Shown here: piece by piece, positions 1-8,242 of the stretch
Position numbering within the stretch: the first letter of the stretch is position 1
How the letters are laid out: each line of letters begins with the position of its first letter
Source: Gemmatimonadota bacterium
GTDB taxonomy: Bacteria > Gemmatimonadota > Gemmatimonadetes > Gemmatimonadales > Gemmatimonadaceae
Assembly: GCA_003223425.1 (NCBI GenBank)
Contig: QHVA01000069.1
Coordinates: forward strand, 1 to 49,140
DNA length: 49,140 bases
Reading direction: 5' to 3'
The notes under the pieces: model-generated
The model's database searches: none
What the model was told of the DNA's origin: nothing
The model's input: only the letters and a program-made list of their open reading frames with translations
Translations under genes and position numbers: made by a program

Positions 1-1
1 G

Positions 2-901
2 TTCCTTCCCGGTCTCCGCTCTCCCGTCGCCAACGACGCGCAGGGAGAGCAGGGCAACCCGAAATCGAAAGACAAGGGGATGTACGATCCGAATCACTGG
101 AGCGGCATGGCCAAACGCCGCTGGGCGATGACAGTCGATCTCGCGCGCTGCACCGGCTGCTCGGCCTGTGTGAGCGCATGCTACGCCGAGAATAATATTC
201 CGACGGTCGGTGCCGACTGGCAGGGCGCCAAAGTGCTCCCTGACCGAACCGGATTCGGTGCGAACCTTCTTCGCAGCCGAGAGATGGCGTGGATCCGCAT
301 CGAGCGCTACTACGAAGGCGGCGAAGATGGCGGCGCCGATTTCGACACTCGCTTCGTTCCGATGATGTGCCAGCACTGCGGCAACGCGCCCTGCGAGCCG
401 GTTTGTCCGGTTTACGCTACTTATCACTCGCCCGATGGCTTGAATGTGCAGGTCTACAATCGTTGTGTCGGCACCCGCTACTGCTCGAACAACTGCCCTT
501 ACAAGGTTCGTTACTTCAACTGGTTTGGTTACGGTGAGCCGGCGAGGCCACAGTACGCGTTTCCCGAGCCTCTCAACTGGCAACTGAATCCCGACGTCAC
601 CGTCCGCGGAAAAGGCGTGATGGAAAAGTGCACGTTCTGCGTGCAAAGGATTCGCGAGGCGGAGAATCGTGCGAGCGCCGAGAAGCGCACACTCAGGCCT
701 GACGAATTCACGACAGCCTGCGCCGCTTCGTGCCCATCTCGCGCGATTACGTTCGGTGACGCGGCAGACGAGAACTGGACCGTAACTCAACTCGCGAAAG
801 ACGCACGCGCATACCATGTCTTCGAAGAGCTCAATACATACACCGCGGTCGTCTACTTGAAAAAAGTGAGTCACCCGACCGCGGCAGCGGGGAAGGCATA
901 G
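2..901 (+). CDS. actB: Alternative complex III subunit ActB, iron-sulfur C-terminal part (5' end outside window)
   Basis: This is the ferredoxin-like end of the large peripheral subunit of alternative complex III, the quinol:electron-acceptor oxidoreductase that replaces cytochrome bc1 in many bacteria. The frame is open without a stop from base 2, so the ATG at 80 is internal and the molybdopterin-oxidoreductase-like half lies off the left edge. Four cysteine groups are visible: CTGCSACVSAC, CQHCGNAPCEPVC, CVGTRYCSNNC and CTFCVQRI followed later by CAASCPSRAI. This is the pattern expected for the Fe-S clusters that pass electrons to the cytochrome subunits. The TAG stop lies two bases before actC, in an operon order B-C-D-E-F typical of the complex. 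A stand-alone NrfC/PsrB-like protein is less likely given the open upstream frame and the neighbours. Confidence 0.93.
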   Translation, partial: FLPGLRSPVANDAQGEQGNPKSKDKGMYDPNHWSGMAKRRWAMTVDLARCTGCSACVSACYAENNIPTVGADWQGAKVLPDRTGFGANLLRSREMAWIRIERYYEGGEDGGADFDTRFVPMMCQHCGNAPCEPVCPVYATYHSPDGLNVQVYNRCVGTRYCSNNCPYKVRYFNWFGYGEPARPQYAFPEPLNWQLNPDVTVRGKGVMEKCTFCVQRIREAENRASAEKRTLRPDEFTTACAASCPSRAITFGDAADENWTVTQLAKDARAYHVFEELNTYTAVVYLKKVSHPTAAAGKA

Positions 902-903
902 CG

Positions 904-2367
904 ATGGCGACACTCACACGGCCAGCGCCGGCGCGTGACGAACCGCGTCGTCCGAATCTCGCTACCGCGGGCGTTCAACTGCCGGCAGTAAAGGATTACG
1001 AACAAGTCGATCGCGAGATCATCCGCACATTACAGCCGGCGCTCGGCTGGTTCCTCGGCCTTGGCGTCGCCGTTTTCTTCCTGCTCCTCGGCATCAGCGC
1101 CTGGATGTACCAGATCTACAGCGGCCTTGGCGTCGCGGGGTACAACCCGCCGGTGATGTGGGGCGTTTACATCATCACGTTCGTCTTCTGGATCGGTATC
1201 GGCCACGCCGGCACGTTGATCTCGGCGATCCTCTATTTGTTCCGCGCTGGTTTTCGCACGACGATCTATCGCTGCGCGGAAGCTATGACAGTCTTCGCAG
1301 TCATGACGGCGGCATTGTTCCCGATTCTGCACCTTGGCCGCCCGTGGAAATTCTTCTGGCTCATTCCGTATCCGAACTGGCGTTACATCTGGCCGCAGTT
1401 CAAGAGCCCGCTGGTGTGGGACGTGTTCGCGATTCTCACGTACTTCACGATCTCGAGCACGTTCCTCTTCATCGGATTGATTCCTGATATCGCAGTGCTA
1501 CGCGACCGCGAGGGAATCAGTCCGATCCGAAGGCGCATTTTCTCGGTGCTATCGCTTGGCTGGCGAAACACCGATAACGAATGGCGTCATTTTGCCCGGG
1601 CGTATCTCTTCCTCGCCGCGTTCTCGACACCGCTGGTGCTGTCGGTGCACTCGGTCGTGTCATTCGATTTCGCCATGGCACTGACACCAGGATGGCACAC
1701 GACGATTTTCCCACCCTACTTCGTTGCCGGCGCGATCTTTTCGGGAATGGGGATGGTCTTCACGATCATCATTCCGCTCAGAAAGTTTTTTGGCCTCAAG
1801 CACTACGTCACGATCAACCACCTCGATGCGGCGGCCAAGCTCGCTCTGTTCACCTCGCTGGTCGTCGGCTGCGCGTACATGAGCGAATGGTTCGTGGCGT
1901 GGTTCAGTGGCAACGAAGCCGAGCAAAGCTTTTTCGCGAATCGTATCTGGGGACAGTGGTGGTGGGCGTCGGCGATTCTGTACACATGCAACATGGTGCT
2001 GCCACTTTCGCTATTCGTGCAGCGACTGCGACGAAATGCGGCTTGGTTGTTCATCATTTCATTCACGATCAACATCGGAATGTGGTTCGAGCGGTTCGTG
2101 ATCGTAGTGCCTTCGCTGTCGCACGAGTTCGAGCCATGGCAGTGGACCAGCTATCGTCCGACCTGGGTTGATTATTCGATTCTCGCCGGAAGCTTCGGCT
2201 GGTTCGCTATGTGGTTCATGCTGTTCATCAAGCAGCTGCCCGTAATCGCGATTGCTGAAGTGAAGGAGATAGTTCCGCCGCGACTCAGGACGCAGCATCC
2301 ACACGGAATCGACCCGGCCGGAAGACATTTCGAGTTCGAGCCCGACACGCCGGGAGAGTACGCCTGA
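904..2367 (+). CDS. actC: Alternative complex III integral membrane subunit ActC (NrfD/PsrC family)
   Basis: This 487-residue NrfD/PsrC-family membrane protein is the quinol-oxidising membrane subunit of alternative complex III. After a polar N-terminus of about 50 residues there are roughly ten hydrophobic helices, beginning at about residue 50 (LGWFLGLGVAVFFLLLGI). Family-typical segments include GIGHAGTLISAILYLFR and HLGRPWKFFW. The length is normal for ActC, which is longer than NrfD itself. The start lies two bases after the actB stop, and the stop overlaps the actD start by one base (TGATG at 2365-2369), so it is very likely co-translated with both neighbours. No missing or broken segment is visible. 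Confidence 0.95.
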   Translation: MATLTRPAPARDEPRRPNLATAGVQLPAVKDYEQVDREIIRTLQPALGWFLGLGVAVFFLLLGISAWMYQIYSGLGVAGYNPPVMWGVYIITFVFWIGIGHAGTLISAILYLFRAGFRTTIYRCAEAMTVFAVMTAALFPILHLGRPWKFFWLIPYPNWRYIWPQFKSPLVWDVFAILTYFTISSTFLFIGLIPDIAVLRDREGISPIRRRIFSVLSLGWRNTDNEWRHFARAYLFLAAFSTPLVLSVHSVVSFDFAMALTPGWHTTIFPPYFVAGAIFSGMGMVFTIIIPLRKFFGLKHYVTINHLDAAAKLALFTSLVVGCAYMSEWFVAWFSGNEAEQSFFANRIWGQWWWASAILYTCNMVLPLSLFVQRLRRNAAWLFIISFTINIGMWFERFVIVVPSLSHEFEPWQWTSYRPTWVDYSILAGSFGWFAMWFMLFIKQLPVIAIAEVKEIVPPRLRTQHPHGIDPAGRHFEFEPDTPGEYA

Positions 2368-2867
2368 TGCGCGGCGTACTGGGTGCGTTCCGCGAGCTCG
2401 ATGCAGCCGTCAGCGCGATCGAAGCGCTGAAGCAGAAAAACGTCGGTGCAATTCGTGTCTTCACACCGACGCCCCGTCACGAGCTCGAGGAAGCGATTAC
2501 GGCGCCGCCGAGTCCGGTGAGACGCTTCACTCTTATCGGCGGGTTATTGGGCGTGACGTTCGGCTACTGGATTGCCATTTGGACGTCCGACTTCTGGCCG
2601 CTGGTAGTCGGTGGAAAGCCGATCGCCTCGTGGGTGCCCTACACCATTTTCGGCTTCGAGGTAATGGTGCTGATTGGCGGCCTGTCTACTGTTGTAGGTC
2701 TTCTCATCAACGCGCGCGTTCCCAGACTGACGATGATGGTGGGGTATGACCCGCGCTTCAGTCACGGCGATTACGGCGTTTGGGTCGAATGTCCTCCCGA
2801 GCTGGCCAGGACAGCGGAGGATCTTCTCCGCAAACACGGAGCGGTGGAGGTGCGTCGTGAGCGCTAG
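2367..2867 (+). CDS. actD: Alternative complex III subunit ActD (DUF3341)
   Basis: This 166-residue DUF3341 protein is the small membrane subunit that accompanies ActC in alternative complex III. A short soluble N-terminal domain (about residues 1-50, starting MRGVLGAFRELDAAVSAIEALK) is followed by two membrane helices (about 54-72 and 92-113). The C-terminal soluble part contains DPRFSHGDYGVWV. This soluble-helix-helix-soluble layout is characteristic of the family. The start overlaps the actC stop by one base. The stop at 2865-2867 lies inside the beginning of actE if the GTG at 2857 is used there. The protein has no catalytic residues that I can name; its assignment rests on family pattern and operon position. 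Confidence 0.93.
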   Translation: MRGVLGAFRELDAAVSAIEALKQKNVGAIRVFTPTPRHELEEAITAPPSPVRRFTLIGGLLGVTFGYWIAIWTSDFWPLVVGGKPIASWVPYTIFGFEVMVLIGGLSTVVGLLINARVPRLTMMVGYDPRFSHGDYGVWVECPPELARTAEDLLRKHGAVEVRRER

Positions 2868-3555
2868 GATGCGCTCGATCGTCTTCGCGATCCCGCTGCT
2901 GCTGACCGCTTGCGAGTGGTTCACAGATTTCAAGCGGCAGCCATCGATCTCGACGTGGGAGCCAGTGAAAGACACGCTCACGCCCTCCCGCGGCAATCCG
3001 CAGATGTCTGTCCCGATTACTGGAACGGCGGTCGCCGGATTTCAGGTTTCTTATGGTGCATTCCCGGCGACGATCGATTCGATGGCAACACTCAGGAATC
3101 CGACACCTGCATCGGATTCCTCGCTTGCGAACGGCAGAAAATATTTTCAGATCAATTGCGCTGTCTGTCACGGTGATCGCGCGATGGGAGATGGGCCTGC
3201 GACAGGGTTTGGGATGCCGGGCATCAATCTCACGACCGACATGACCAAGGCTCGCACTGACGGATACATCTTCGGCATGATTCGAAATGGCCGGGGCCTG
3301 ATGCCGCCTTATAACAGAATCGAAGAGATGGATCGCTGGGATGTCGTGAACTACGTCCGCGCGCTCCAGGGAGTCAGCGGAAAGACCGTGCCGGTTGGTC
3401 CGCTCGCTCCGCCAGGCGTTACTGGCGACAAGGTTCCCGGTCCGACAAGAACAGCGCCGAACGTGCCCGCTCCGTTCTACAACCCGCGGGCGTTGCTGAA
3501 TGGTGATTCGGCCAAAGCGGGGTCGGACAGCATCCGCGAGAGAGTGATCCGATGA
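2857..3555 (+). CDS. actE: Alternative complex III monoheme cytochrome c lipoprotein ActE
   Basis: This is a single-heme c-type cytochrome that relays electrons from alternative complex III. The heme-binding motif is CAVCHGDRAMGDG, and a likely axial methionine lies in GLMPPYN before a final helix with DVVNYVRALQG. The N-terminus carries a lipoprotein signal (FAIPLLLTAC), so the protein is probably anchored outside the cytoplasmic membrane. I chose the GTG at 2857 because a GGAGG ribosome site ends six bases upstream. The ATG at 2869 is the alternative and gives a more compact signal peptide. The frame is open further upstream to an ATG at 2746, but that part overlaps actD and is not supported. 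The stop overlaps the actF start (ATGA, 3552-3555). The product is 232 residues from the GTG. Confidence 0.93.
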   Translation: MSARMRSIVFAIPLLLTACEWFTDFKRQPSISTWEPVKDTLTPSRGNPQMSVPITGTAVAGFQVSYGAFPATIDSMATLRNPTPASDSSLANGRKYFQINCAVCHGDRAMGDGPATGFGMPGINLTTDMTKARTDGYIFGMIRNGRGLMPPYNRIEEMDRWDVVNYVRALQGVSGKTVPVGPLAPPGVTGDKVPGPTRTAPNVPAPFYNPRALLNGDSAKAGSDSIRERVIR

Positions 3556-4877
3556 CCACGCACGACGCTCATGCTCCAAGCAGAGAAGAGGTGCTCGTCG
3601 GGATGGATCGGCCTACTGCGCCAATTCTGAAGACGATTTCGTTGCTGCTCGCGGTCGTCGGACTGCTGGTCTTTGTCATTGGCCTGTTCCTCCAGCCAGA
3701 TCGAGTATGGCAGGCACTGCTCGTCAACTGGCTGTACTTCACATCGATATCGTCGGCCGGAGTAACGTTCGTCGCGGTCCAGAGAATCACGACGGCCCGA
3801 TGGTCGAGGCCGATCATTCGATTTCTCGAGGGATACGTCGCTTTTCTCCCCGTTGCGTTCATCTTGCTGCTGCTGATTCTGTTCGTTGGCCGGCATCACA
3901 TCTTCTGGTGGTCGAACCGGATTCCCGAGATTGCCGAGAAGCGCATTTATCTCAATCCGCCGTTTTTCTTTTCGCGCGTGATCGCCATCTCCCTAATTAT
4001 CACCGTGCTCAGTGTCTGGTACATCTACACGTCCGTTAGACTGGACGTCGGAATTGTTCCGGAGTGGGGGGCGAACTGGGCACGCGGAATTCGCGAACGG
4101 ATGCGGCGAGGCTACCGCGACGAGAGACGCGAGCTTCATTCGACGCACTCGCTGCAGGGCAAGCTCGCTGTGTTCCTTGCGTTTGCATTTGCGTTTGGAT
4201 GGATCGTGCTGTCGTGGGATCTCTCCATGTCCCTGGATCCTCACTTTCAGAGCACGATGTACGGCTGGTGGTTCTTCATGGGGGCCTGGGTCGCAGCACT
4301 AGCCAGTTGGACACTGATCGTCATGGCCTGGCGCAGATACCTGGGTCGCTACGACTTGATCCAGGACAAACATTTCCACGACCTGGGCAAGCTCTGTTTC
4401 GCGTTCACTGCATTTTGGGGATACCTCACCTTCGGCCAGTACCTCGTGATCTGGTATGGTAACCTCGGCGAGGAAACGCACTGGATGCGACTTCGGTTGA
4501 TCGAAGGGTGGCGTATTCCGACGCTGACCGGCGTCGCGCTGATGTTCGTGTTTCCATTTTTCGGATTGCTTTCGCGCGCGGCGAAGGTGTTTTTGCCGAC
4601 GCTGGTGCTATTTGCAAGCTGCACGGTCATTGGTCTCTGGGTACATCGGTATCTCGAGGTGTATCCATCGATCTACGGTTCAGTGACGAATATTCCGCTC
4701 GGCTTGTGGGAGATTGGTGTCATGCTCGGACTGCTTGGCATTTGGGGATTCTGCTACTTGTCGTTCATGGATGCCTTCCCGAGGCTACGCGTGCTGTTGA
4801 TGACATCGCCCTATCGGGATGAAGTGCAGGTCCCGGTGAATCCGCGCACCATGGAGCCGCTCCCCGCGCACGAATAG
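3552..4877 (+). CDS. actF: Alternative complex III membrane subunit ActF
   Basis: This 441-residue polytopic membrane protein is the second large membrane subunit of alternative complex III and resembles ActC/NrfD-type proteins. About ten hydrophobic helices are visible, the first at roughly residues 28-50 (ISLLLAVVGLLVFVIGLFL). Family-like segments include FVGRHHIFWWSN and WDLSMSLDPHFQSTMYGWWF. It overlaps actE by four bases and ends the operon. The cytochrome oxidase genes that often follow act clusters are absent; a tRNA gene comes next. The product is complete and of ordinary length. Confidence 0.93.
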   Translation: MTTHDAHAPSREEVLVGMDRPTAPILKTISLLLAVVGLLVFVIGLFLQPDRVWQALLVNWLYFTSISSAGVTFVAVQRITTARWSRPIIRFLEGYVAFLPVAFILLLLILFVGRHHIFWWSNRIPEIAEKRIYLNPPFFFSRVIAISLIITVLSVWYIYTSVRLDVGIVPEWGANWARGIRERMRRGYRDERRELHSTHSLQGKLAVFLAFAFAFGWIVLSWDLSMSLDPHFQSTMYGWWFFMGAWVAALASWTLIVMAWRRYLGRYDLIQDKHFHDLGKLCFAFTAFWGYLTFGQYLVIWYGNLGEETHWMRLRLIEGWRIPTLTGVALMFVFPFFGLLSRAAKVFLPTLVLFASCTVIGLWVHRYLEVYPSIYGSVTNIPLGLWEIGVMLGLLGIWGFCYLSFMDAFPRLRVLLMTSPYRDEVQVPVNPRTMEPLPAHE

Positions 4878-4907
4878 GGCTGCGAACTTCGGAGTGCGGG
4901 CCAACGG

Positions 4908-4977
4908 CAGTTGGTCTCCCAATCCGCAGTTAGTCAGCAGTCCGAAGTGCAGTTGGTCCGCAGTCCGCAGCAGTTAT
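4908..4977. repeat. Degenerate short direct repeats downstream of actF
   Basis: Variants of a ten-base unit (GCAGTTGGTC, GCAGTTAGTC, GCAGTCC, GCAGCAGTT) recur several times between the actF stop and the tRNA promoter. The array is imperfect and short. It has no convincing hairpin with a T-run and no open frame with a ribosome site. I cannot assign a function. Confidence 0.5.
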
Positions 4978-4983
4978 GATGCG

Positions 4984-5013
4984 TTGTCATGGATTGGCCG
5001 CCCCGTCTATATT
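4984..5013 (+). promoter_or_regulatory. Predicted sigma-70-type promoter of the tRNA-Ala gene
   Basis: A -35 box TTGTCA (4984-4989) and a -10 box TATATT (5008-5013) are separated by 18 bases. Each matches five of six bases of the standard consensus. Transcription would begin near 5020, a few bases before the mature tRNA 5' end at 5024. The position and quality make this the clearest promoter in the window, though it is unproven. Confidence 0.7.
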
Positions 5014-5023
5014 TCGCGTCGAG

Positions 5024-5096
5024 GGGGCGTTAGCTCAGCTGGGAGAGCGCCTGGTTTGCAACCAGGAGGTCGCAGGTTCGATCCCTGTACGCTCCA
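5024..5096 (+). tRNA. tRNA-Ala (anticodon TGC)
   Basis: A complete 73-base cloverleaf is visible. The acceptor stem pairs GGGGCGT with ACGCTCC (one G-T wobble). The D arm reads GCTC-AGCTGGGA-GAGC. The anticodon stem CCTGG/CCAGG encloses TTTGCAA, with anticodon TGC at 5057-5059. The T arm pairs GCAGG with CCTGT around TTCGATC. The discriminator base is A, and the terminal CCA is not encoded. The TGC anticodon reads GCA and probably other GCN codons. A good promoter lies just upstream. Confidence 0.97.
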
Positions 5097-5188
5097 TGAA
5101 TCAAATATTCCCGCGCTGTGTTGATGCGCATTGTGATGTGCGGCCAGCACTTCTACTCCAGCGAAGGCGGTTAACTTTCAGAATCGTT

Positions 5189-5219
5189 CCCCGCAAGCGC
5201 TACACGCTTGCGGGGTTTC
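5189..5219 (+). terminator. Hairpin terminator after tRNA-Ala
   Basis: A perfect 11-base-pair stem, CCCCGCAAGCG against CGCTTGCGGGG, encloses a five-base loop and is followed by TTTCT. It lies 93 bases after the tRNA end and well before the kinase start, so it probably ends the tRNA transcript. The T-run is short but the stem is very strong. Confidence 0.8.
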
Positions 5220-5386
5220 TGCATCCGGCGCGAATTTGAGCCGCCATCAGACGGTTCTAACCTCACACGCAAACGCATTTGCGTCGGAAGCGAACCTCAC
5301 AAAAGCTTGCTGGATCGCGTGCCCGTGACAATGTTGGTGCTCTGCGAAGGAGGCTCATTGTCCGCTCGCCGCTTCCGGTCCGCTGC

Positions 5387-8194
5387 ATGAGTGATCCGAT
5401 TGGCCCGATCCGACAAGCCGTCGCCGGCCGTTACGACATCGAGCGCGAAATCGGACAGGGCGCGTTCGCTTCGGTATATCTGGCCAGAGACCTACGCCAC
5501 GACCGTTACGTCGCCTTCAAGGTCCTGAACGCGGACCCCAGTTCAGAAACGAGTGAGCTTCGCTTTTTGCGGGAAATCCGGATGCTCGCCAGCCTCCAGC
5601 ATCCGAACATTCTTCCCTTGATCGACTCGGGCCACGCCGAAGCGATGCTCTATTACGTGATGCCTTATGTGGCTGGTGAATCGCTACGCGACCGAATTTC
5701 GCGAGAGCGTCAGCTTTCACTTGACGCCGCCATAACAATTGCGCGTGAAACGTCGGATGCGCTTGCATGCGCGCACGAGAAGGGAATCATTCACCGCGAC
5801 ATCAAACCCGAGAACATTCTTCTTTCGGCCGGTCATCCGGTGATCGCCGACTTCGGCATCGCACGCGCTATCGACATTGCCGGCGTGCGTCAGCTTACCC
5901 GAACGGGAATAGGTACCCCGGGCACTCCCGCGTACATGAGCCCCGAACAGCTGATGGGGGACAAGGAGGTGGACCAGCGTACCGACATCTACAGTCTGGG
6001 TGCGGTTCTCTACGAGATGCTAACGGGCAAGCCACCGTTCGTCGGCAAGGATGGTTTCGTCAAACGATTCATTGATCCACCGCCCTTGCCCTCGGCATTG
6101 CGCTCAGACCTTCCGCCAGCATTGGACACCATCGTCATCACAGCGTTGGCCCGTGATCCCCGGGACCGTTATGCGACGGCGGGGGAGTTGGCCATTGCGC
6201 TCGAAGGGGCGCGGCCCACGAATGCGCCCGCTTCAGAGAGTCGCGGTCATTCTCATCATTTGGAGCGGCCGATCGAACCGCATCCGAAGCCGGGAGTCGA
6301 GCCGGCGCAAGCCGGAACGGTCAACGACTACGCAATCCCGCAGCTGGCGTCTCCTCCGGAAAACCGGCCCGCTCGTCGTCGCGGTACGGCGATACGCGTA
6401 GCGGCAATAGTTGTCTCGTTGGGCGCTATCGTCGCGGTCGCATTGGCATGGTCTCGCGTGCACCGGGTTGGAGGTTTCGAGCTGACTCCGGCGCGAAGAT
6501 GGGATGTCGTGCTTCCTGACTCGGTTCCGCTCTCATTTGTCGGATCAGCGTCGTCCGGAATCGGACGACCCTCACTGGCCCTGGCGCCGGATGGGAGCCG
6601 CCTGGTCTACGTTGGCCAAACCGGGAGTACAACCGCACTCTACTATCACGACCTCGACAAGGCGGGTTTCACGCGTCTCGGCGGGACGGAGGGTTGTTAT
6701 TATCCGTTCTTTTCTCCCGACGGACGCTGGGTCGCGTTTTACGCTGATGGTTTCCTGAAAAAGGTATCGATTCCGGACGGCCAGGTGATCACGCTCGCTC
6801 GCGTGAAGGACCCGATGGGAGGCGACTGGGACGCAAAGGGACAAATACTTGTTGCTGATGATGAGGGAAGCCGGCCAGCGTGGGTGAGCGATGCCGGAGG
6901 AGTGCCGCAGCCGATCCGGCTTGCCGATAAGCAAGAGCGGCAATGGCGGTACCCGCGCCTCCTGCCCGGCGGCGATTGGGTAATTCACACGGATTGGGAT
7001 GGCGCGCTCGCTATCAGCTCGCTCAAGTCAGGGCGCGAGTACGGCGTTACCAGTGAGGGTGTCACTCGCCGAGACTCGATCGACGTATCCAAGCTGCTCT
7101 TCGGGACTAATCCAGTGTACGTCGAGAGTGGCCACCTCGTGTATCTCTCGGGAGCTGGTGGAATTCTCATGGCTCTCCCGTTCGATGCCGAGAGGCGGCA
7201 GGTATTGGGTCGCGCAGTGCCGGTGTTCGAAGGAGTGCGACAGGAAGCAGAGGGTGGCGGGGGGCAGTTCGCGATCGCGCGCGACGGAACCTTGATATAC
7301 GCTCCTGGCTCTGACGCTGGCATCAGCCAGTTTGTTTGGCTGACACCTCCGGCGAAGTTAGACACGTTACCGTTTCCCAGGGCAAAGTATGGCAGCTTCG
7401 ATTTATCGCCTGACGGCAAGCAGATCTTTGTTCGCATCCAATCACCGTCGGGGCGAGGCGAGCTATGGGTTTTTGACTTGGACCGGCGCGCTCAGACTCG
7501 AATCAACACGCAAGGAACTCCGCTCTACAGTCCGCGGTGGTGGCCCGATGGCAAGCACATCCTCTTTTCGGAATTCATGCCCGGCGGTGGTCTATCGTCT
7601 CCAGTGGTTCGACAATCCGCAGGAAGTTTTTCACGAAGGGACACGCTGCTTACAGCCGCGACGGAGGTTGTTCCCTCTCCAGATGGGAGCAGCCTTGCAG
7701 TCACCGGCCGGCCTAATCAGCCGGGCCTATGGCTGATCCCGACCGAAGGGAACTCTCGTCGACCGATCCAGCTCCTATCAAGCCAGGTCAACTTCATGTC
7801 CTTCTCGCCTGATGGTCGGTGGATCGTTTACGGCGTACCCGATCCGGAGGGGGTCTACATCAGCAGCACAGAAAACCCGGACGAGCGCCACTCGATCTCC
7901 ACCAACGGTGGAGAAGAGCCGAGATGGTCACGGCGCGGCGATCAGATTATTTACAGGAATCGTCAACAGTGGTTCGCGGTCGATGTAACCACTCGCTCTG
8001 GCTTTCATGCCAGTCAGCCCAGGCTGTTGTTCAGCGGTCCCTATTTGAATGTTCCCGGTTGGTCGCATGACATCGCGCCCGATGGTCGCCGACAACTTTT
8101 GCTGCTCGGTCCGCGCGGCGAGACTTCCAGTCGCCTGGTGGCCGTGACAAACTGGCTTTCAGAGGTGAGGCGCCTCGCGCCCGCAGGTAATTAG
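5387..8194 (+). CDS. Transmembrane Ser/Thr protein kinase with C-terminal TolB/WD40-like propeller
   Basis: This 935-residue Hanks-type kinase phosphorylates Ser/Thr on unknown targets and probably senses something through its extracytoplasmic part. The kinase domain spans about residues 16-275. It has the glycine loop GQGAFASV (23-30), Lys45 in VAFKVL, catalytic HRDIKPEN (Asp138), DFG (155-157) and GTPAYMSPEQ (179-188). All the key residues are present, so it should be active. A linker leads to one membrane helix (about 334-357), followed by a long region with repeated SPDGxxW-type blades (FSPDGRWVAFY, LSPDGKQIFV, FSPDGRWIVYG), typical of a TolB/PD40 beta propeller. The ATG at 5387 is chosen because the kinase fold begins a few residues later. 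The frame continues upstream to 5279 without domain support, and no good ribosome site is seen. It appears monocistronic. Confidence 0.93.
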   Translation: MSDPIGPIRQAVAGRYDIEREIGQGAFASVYLARDLRHDRYVAFKVLNADPSSETSELRFLREIRMLASLQHPNILPLIDSGHAEAMLYYVMPYVAGESLRDRISRERQLSLDAAITIARETSDALACAHEKGIIHRDIKPENILLSAGHPVIADFGIARAIDIAGVRQLTRTGIGTPGTPAYMSPEQLMGDKEVDQRTDIYSLGAVLYEMLTGKPPFVGKDGFVKRFIDPPPLPSALRSDLPPALDTIVITALARDPRDRYATAGELAIALEGARPTNAPASESRGHSHHLERPIEPHPKPGVEPAQAGTVNDYAIPQLASPPENRPARRRGTAIRVAAIVVSLGAIVAVALAWSRVHRVGGFELTPARRWDVVLPDSVPLSFVGSASSGIGRPSLALAPDGSRLVYVGQTGSTTALYYHDLDKAGFTRLGGTEGCYYPFFSPDGRWVAFYADGFLKKVSIPDGQVITLARVKDPMGGDWDAKGQILVADDEGSRPAWVSDAGGVPQPIRLADKQERQWRYPRLLPGGDWVIHTDWDGALAISSLKSGREYGVTSEGVTRRDSIDVSKLLFGTNPVYVESGHLVYLSGAGGILMALPFDAERRQVLGRAVPVFEGVRQEAEGGGGQFAIARDGTLIYAPGSDAGISQFVWLTPPAKLDTLPFPRAKYGSFDLSPDGKQIFVRIQSPSGRGELWVFDLDRRAQTRINTQGTPLYSPRWWPDGKHILFSEFMPGGGLSSPVVRQSAGSFSRRDTLLTAATEVVPSPDGSSLAVTGRPNQPGLWLIPTEGNSRRPIQLLSSQVNFMSFSPDGRWIVYGVPDPEGVYISSTENPDERHSISTNGGEEPRWSRRGDQIIYRNRQQWFAVDVTTRSGFHASQPRLLFSGPYLNVPGWSHDIAPDGRRQLLLLGPRGETSSRLVAVTNWLSEVRRLAPAGN

Positions 8195-8204
8195 AGTTGC
8201 TCCA

Positions 8205-8234
8205 GGGGACAGCCGCGCAGAGCTGGCTGGCCCC
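8205..8234. terminator. Hairpin between convergent kinase and receiver genes
   Basis: GGGGACAGCC can pair with GGCTGGCCCC (one mismatch) around a ten-base loop. The hairpin lies between the stop codons of two convergent genes (8194 and 8243). There is no clear T-run on either strand, so a bidirectional terminator role is inferred from position. Confidence 0.55.
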
Positions 8235-8242
8235 TTACTGAA

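Noticed and set aside
2758-3579. Long minus-strand open frame opposite actE
   Set aside because: It lies wholly antisense to a well-supported cytochrome gene, has no recognisable motif and is Arg-rich, as expected for a shadow frame in GC-rich DNA.
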